From Planctomycetota bacterium (GTDB taxonomy: Bacteria > Planctomycetota > UBA1135 > GCA-002686595), in assembly GCA_020638875.1 (NCBI GenBank), contig JACKHS010000042.1, positions 1 through 18,789 of the forward strand: 18,789 nt of DNA, given 5' to 3'. Made by a program: the position numbers and the translations under genes. Of this stretch, positions 16,469-18,789 are shown one piece after another (within the stretch, counting starts at the first letter, position 1; every line of letters starts with the position of its first letter). A model generated the notes under the pieces. That model saw nothing but the letters and a program-made list of their open reading frames with translations. It was not told the origin of the DNA and ran no database searches.

Positions 16469-17413
16469 CTACGCGCCGCGATAGCGGTCGTGCAACCAGA
16501 AGTACTGCTCGGGGTGGCGCAGGATCAGCGCCTCCATCTCGCGGTTCAGCAGCGTGACGAGCTCGACGATCGAGAGCTCGGCCAGCTCCTCGGGCTGCAG
16601 CACGCGCGTGACGCGCAGGTCGTAGCGGAAGGGCTCGTCGGTGAGGTAGTTCGCGCCGATCAGCACCGGCACGCGCATGCGCTTGAGCAGCACGGCCGCG
16701 CCGCGCTCGCAGGGCGCCGGGCGGCCGAAGAAGGGCGCGACGACGTGCTTCCCGCTGGGCCGCTGGTCGAGCAGCATCGCGATCCAGCCGCCGCGCTCGA
16801 GGATCGTGCCGGCCTGCGCCATGCCGCCGCGGCGCGGCATCACCGTGACGCCCTTGCGCTCGCGCACGCGCAGCAGGTGCTCGCTGAGGTAGCGGTTGCG
16901 CGGCGGGCGGGCCACGACGTACGTGGGCGTCATGCCGAGGTGCGGCAGCGCCGCGGCCGCCGCCTCCCAGTCGCCGACGTGCGGCGTGACCAGCACGCCG
17001 CCGCGGCCGGCGCGCACGGCCTCCTCGAAGCCGGCGCAGGTGCGCAGGCGGTAGTGCTCGAGCAGCGTCGCCTGCGGCACGCGCCGGTCGAAGGCGGCCG
17101 CGTCGAGCGAGATGCGGAAGAGGTGGCGGTAGGCCTGCAGGATGCGCGCGTCGCCGTCCTTCTCGAGGTGCGCGCAGCCGAGCGCCTGGCGCAGGAAGCT
17201 CCGCGCGGCCTCGCGGTGGCGCGCGTCGAGGCGCATGGCCAACCGCGCCGCGCCCGAGACGAGCGCGCGCCGCGCGCCGTCGGGCAGCCGGCCGATCGTG
17301 CCCAGCAGGCCGCGCGTGAGCGCGTACTCGAGCCACGCGCCCACGCCGCCGGCCGCGCCGAGGTTGCGCGCCTCGTCGAAGCGGACGGCCTCGAGCTCCT
17401 CCGCCTCAGCCAT
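16469..17413 (-). CDS. LpxL/HtrB-type lipid A acyltransferase
   Basis: A 314-residue membrane-associated acyltransferase of the LpxL/LpxM/HtrB family, which adds secondary acyl chains to lipid A precursors at the inner face of the cytoplasmic membrane. Its HxxxxE catalytic pair is in TPHVGDWEAA (H145, E150). LLDQRPSGKHVVAPFFGRPA is the second conserved block, and the C-terminal HPEQYFWLHDRYRG matches the family end (QYFWxHxR). An amphipathic N-terminus rather than a long transmembrane helix is seen. The ATG at 17413 overlaps the lpxK reading frame by eight bases, so the two are translated together. Which acyl chain or acceptor is used (LpxL versus LpxM roles) cannot be told; a more general lysophospholipid acyltransferase is possible. 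Confidence 0.9.
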   Translation of the reverse strand: MAEAEELEAVRFDEARNLGAAGGVGAWLEYALTRGLLGTIGRLPDGARRALVSGAARLAMRLDARHREAARSFLRQALGCAHLEKDGDARILQAYRHLFRISLDAAAFDRRVPQATLLEHYRLRTCAGFEEAVRAGRGGVLVTPHVGDWEAAAAALPHLGMTPTYVVARPPRNRYLSEHLLRVRERKGVTVMPRRGGMAQAGTILERGGWIAMLLDQRPSGKHVVAPFFGRPAPCERGAAVLLKRMRVPVLIGANYLTDEPFRYDLRVTRVLQPEELAELSIVELVTLLNREMEALILRHPEQYFWLHDRYRGA

Positions 17414-18479
17414 GCAGGCCCTCGTGCTGCGCCATGCGGCGCGCCTCGGCCAGGCTCGGCGGCAGCGCGTCGACGAGCGCGGCGAGCACCTGCGCGCCGC
17501 GCGTGATCGCGAGCTCGACCTCGAGCACGAGGTGCGGCACGCCGAGCGCGGCGAGCTTGACGGCGTCCTTCGCGGTGACGAGCAGCGCGACGCCGGGCTC
17601 CGCGAGCGCGGCGAGCTCGTCGGCGCGGTAGGCGTGGTGGTCGGGGAACGCGTGCACGCCGCGCACGTCGGCGCCGAGGCCGCGCGCGGTGGCCTCGAAC
17701 GCGGCCGGGTTGCCGATGCCCGACACGAGGCGCACGGCGCGCCCGGCGAGGGCGTTCGGCGCGAGCCGCGTCGCGCCGTCGCGCAGCGCGCTGGGCCGGT
17801 GCTCGGCGAGCAGGCGCGCGACGCCGGGCACCTCGCGCTGCAGCTCGGCCTCGAGCGCGGCGAGGGCGGCCGGCGCGAGCGCGTCGCTGCGCGTGATCAC
17901 GAGCGCGTTCGCGCGCGCGAGCGAGCGCACGGCCTCGCGCAGCAAGCCGCGCGGCAGCAGCGCGCGCAGCGGCGCGGCGCCGTCGTCGGGTGCGGGCAGG
18001 CCCCACGGCCGCGTGGCGTCGAGCAGCACCAGGTCGAGGTCGCGCGCGAGGCGCCGGTGCTGGAAGCCGTCGTCGAGCAGGACCACGTCGACGCCGCGCT
18101 GCAGCAGGGCGTGCGCGCCGCGCACGCGGTCGGCGTCCTGCACGTGCGGGACGTCGGGCAGGAGCTCGGCGAGCAGGAGGCCCTCGTCGTTGAGGGAGTC
18201 GTGCTGCTTGCGGTAGCCGCGCGAGAGCAGGCCGACGCGACGCCCGCGGCGGGAGAGCTCGCGCGCGAGGTGCACGACCATCGGCGTCTTGCCGGTGCCG
18301 CCGACGGTCAGGTTGCCGACGCTGACGACGGGCGCGGGGAGGCGCGCGGCGGGCAGCAGGCCGACGTCGTAGAGTCCGTTGCGCGCGCAAGCGAGCGCGC
18401 CGAACAGCGCGGCCGGGACGCGCAGCAGTTCCCGCGCCCCGCCGCGACGAGCGAGCCACTCCTCGGGTCGCGCGCTCAC
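17406..18479 (-). CDS. lpxK: Tetraacyldisaccharide 4'-kinase
   Basis: LpxK phosphorylates the 4' position of the lipid A disaccharide at the inner membrane. The 357-residue product (E. coli 328) has the P-loop in VSVGNLTVGGTGKTPMV (residues 52-68), LLSRGYRKQ (84-92), SLNDEG and the hallmark DVVLLDDGFQHRRL (131-144), which contains the catalytic aspartates. FPDHHAY and LLVTAKDAVKL are the usual C-terminal blocks. The hydrophobic N-terminal segment around residues 16-45 should bind the membrane. The start is GTG 18479, 34 bases after the omega-like gene; no clear ribosome site. Its stop overlaps the acyltransferase start. Together they give two late steps of lipid A synthesis and indicate an outer membrane with lipid A. 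Confidence 0.96.
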   Translation of the reverse strand: MSARPEEWLARRGGARELLRVPAALFGALACARNGLYDVGLLPAARLPAPVVSVGNLTVGGTGKTPMVVHLARELSRRGRRVGLLSRGYRKQHDSLNDEGLLLAELLPDVPHVQDADRVRGAHALLQRGVDVVLLDDGFQHRRLARDLDLVLLDATRPWGLPAPDDGAAPLRALLPRGLLREAVRSLARANALVITRSDALAPAALAALEAELQREVPGVARLLAEHRPSALRDGATRLAPNALAGRAVRLVSGIGNPAAFEATARGLGADVRGVHAFPDHHAYRADELAALAEPGVALLVTAKDAVKLAALGVPHLVLEVELAITRGAQVLAALVDALPPSLAEARRMAQHEGLHG

Positions 18480-18513
18480 GAGGCCGGGACGCGGGGCCGG
18501 GGCGCCGCAGCGC

Positions 18514-18729
18514 TCAGAAGACGGGCGTCGTGTCCTCGTCGGGGATGAGCTCGATCAGGCCGCGCTCCATCTCCAGGAACGCGATCTTGATCGGGTTCTT
18601 CTCACGCGTCTCGATCAGCGGGGCCGCGCCGCGGATGAGCTCGCGCACGCGCTTCTGAAGCAGAGCGGTCTTGTGGAACGACCCGCAGACGGACTTCTGA
18701 AGGCGCTGGGGCAGGGTCTGGTTGTCCAT
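18514..18729 (-). CDS. rpoZ: Probable RNA polymerase omega subunit
   Basis: A 71-residue protein resembling the omega subunit, which helps assemble the beta' subunit of RNA polymerase. The central part, TALLQKRVRELIRGAAPLIE, and the following NPIKIAFLEMERGLIEL, line up by eye with the omega pattern (LLAAKRARQLxxGxxPLVE, then xxxxIALxEIxxGLI). The first 15 residues are atypical, and the usual NRFEL/RF motif appears as SFHKT, so the family assignment is moderate. The ATG at 18729 is the first in-frame start. No strong ribosome site is visible. It is the most upstream gene of the minus-strand run in the window and lies 34 bases ahead of lpxK. Alternatively it could be an unrelated small helical protein. 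Confidence 0.65.
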   Translation of the reverse strand: MDNQTLPQRLQKSVCGSFHKTALLQKRVRELIRGAAPLIETREKNPIKIAFLEMERGLIELIPDEDTTPVF

Positions 18730-18789
18730 GGACGCGTGATGCGGAGGGGCGGCGAGAGGCCTGGAGGGGCGGCGCGAATCGCGGAGTGT

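Noticed and set aside
15840..17336. Long in-frame N-terminal extension of the unknown protein upstream of hldE.
   Set aside because: The extension overlaps the cysteine-pair gene and the acyltransferase in another frame and reads as Arg/Ala-rich shadow. Conserved-looking sequence begins only near 15839.

Overview
The window is a very GC-rich stretch (roughly 70% or more by eye) of a Gram-negative-type bacterial chromosome. It carries LpxK, an LpxL-type acyltransferase and HldE, so the host should make a lipid A-like outer membrane with heptose. Glutaminyl-tRNA synthetase, a long membrane-anchored protein of repeated carboxypeptidase-regulatory-like modules, two probable lipoproteins, frequent GTG starts and few clear Shine-Dalgarno sequences suggest Planctomycetota, with Myxococcota as the main alternative. 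This is a judgement from gene content and style, not a proof. No tRNA, rRNA, CRISPR array, transposase or phage gene was seen.

Left part (1-7058, all minus strand). glnS (clipped at its last few codons by the window edge) lies downstream of an rlmN-type radical SAM rRNA methyltransferase gene. The rlmN gene appears to carry a single-base frameshift near 2681-2690. A gene-poor stretch of about 300 bases contains a strong hairpin. It is followed by an octaheme cytochrome c lipoprotein resembling octaheme tetrathionate reductase, and then by the seven-module membrane-anchored beta-sandwich protein.

Middle (7059-10126). A divergent spacer leads to one plus-strand gene, a DUF885-type putative zinc peptidase lipoprotein. 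It converges on a TauE/SafE-type membrane transporter gene on the minus strand.

Right part (10188-18729, all minus strand, transcribed right to left). The order is omega-like subunit (rpoZ), lpxK, an lpxL-like acyltransferase (overlapping lpxK by 8 bases), a small cysteine-rich hypothetical gene, an uncharacterised 329-aa protein with faint deoxyhypusine-synthase-like features, bifunctional hldE, a B12-binding-domain radical SAM enzyme, a second RfaE1-type kinase and a second, stand-alone RfaE2-type nucleotidyltransferase. The last five genes are tightly packed: ATGA, 21 bases, GTGA, GTGA. Two parallel kinase/nucleotidyltransferase sets therefore flank a radical SAM gene, which is the most interesting arrangement in the window. 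One set looks canonical for ADP-heptose. The other is divergent and may activate a different or modified sugar phosphate.

The main candidates for follow-up are this sugar-activation cassette with its uncharacterised first gene, the lipid-anchored octaheme cytochrome with no partner nearby, and the apparent rlmN frameshift.
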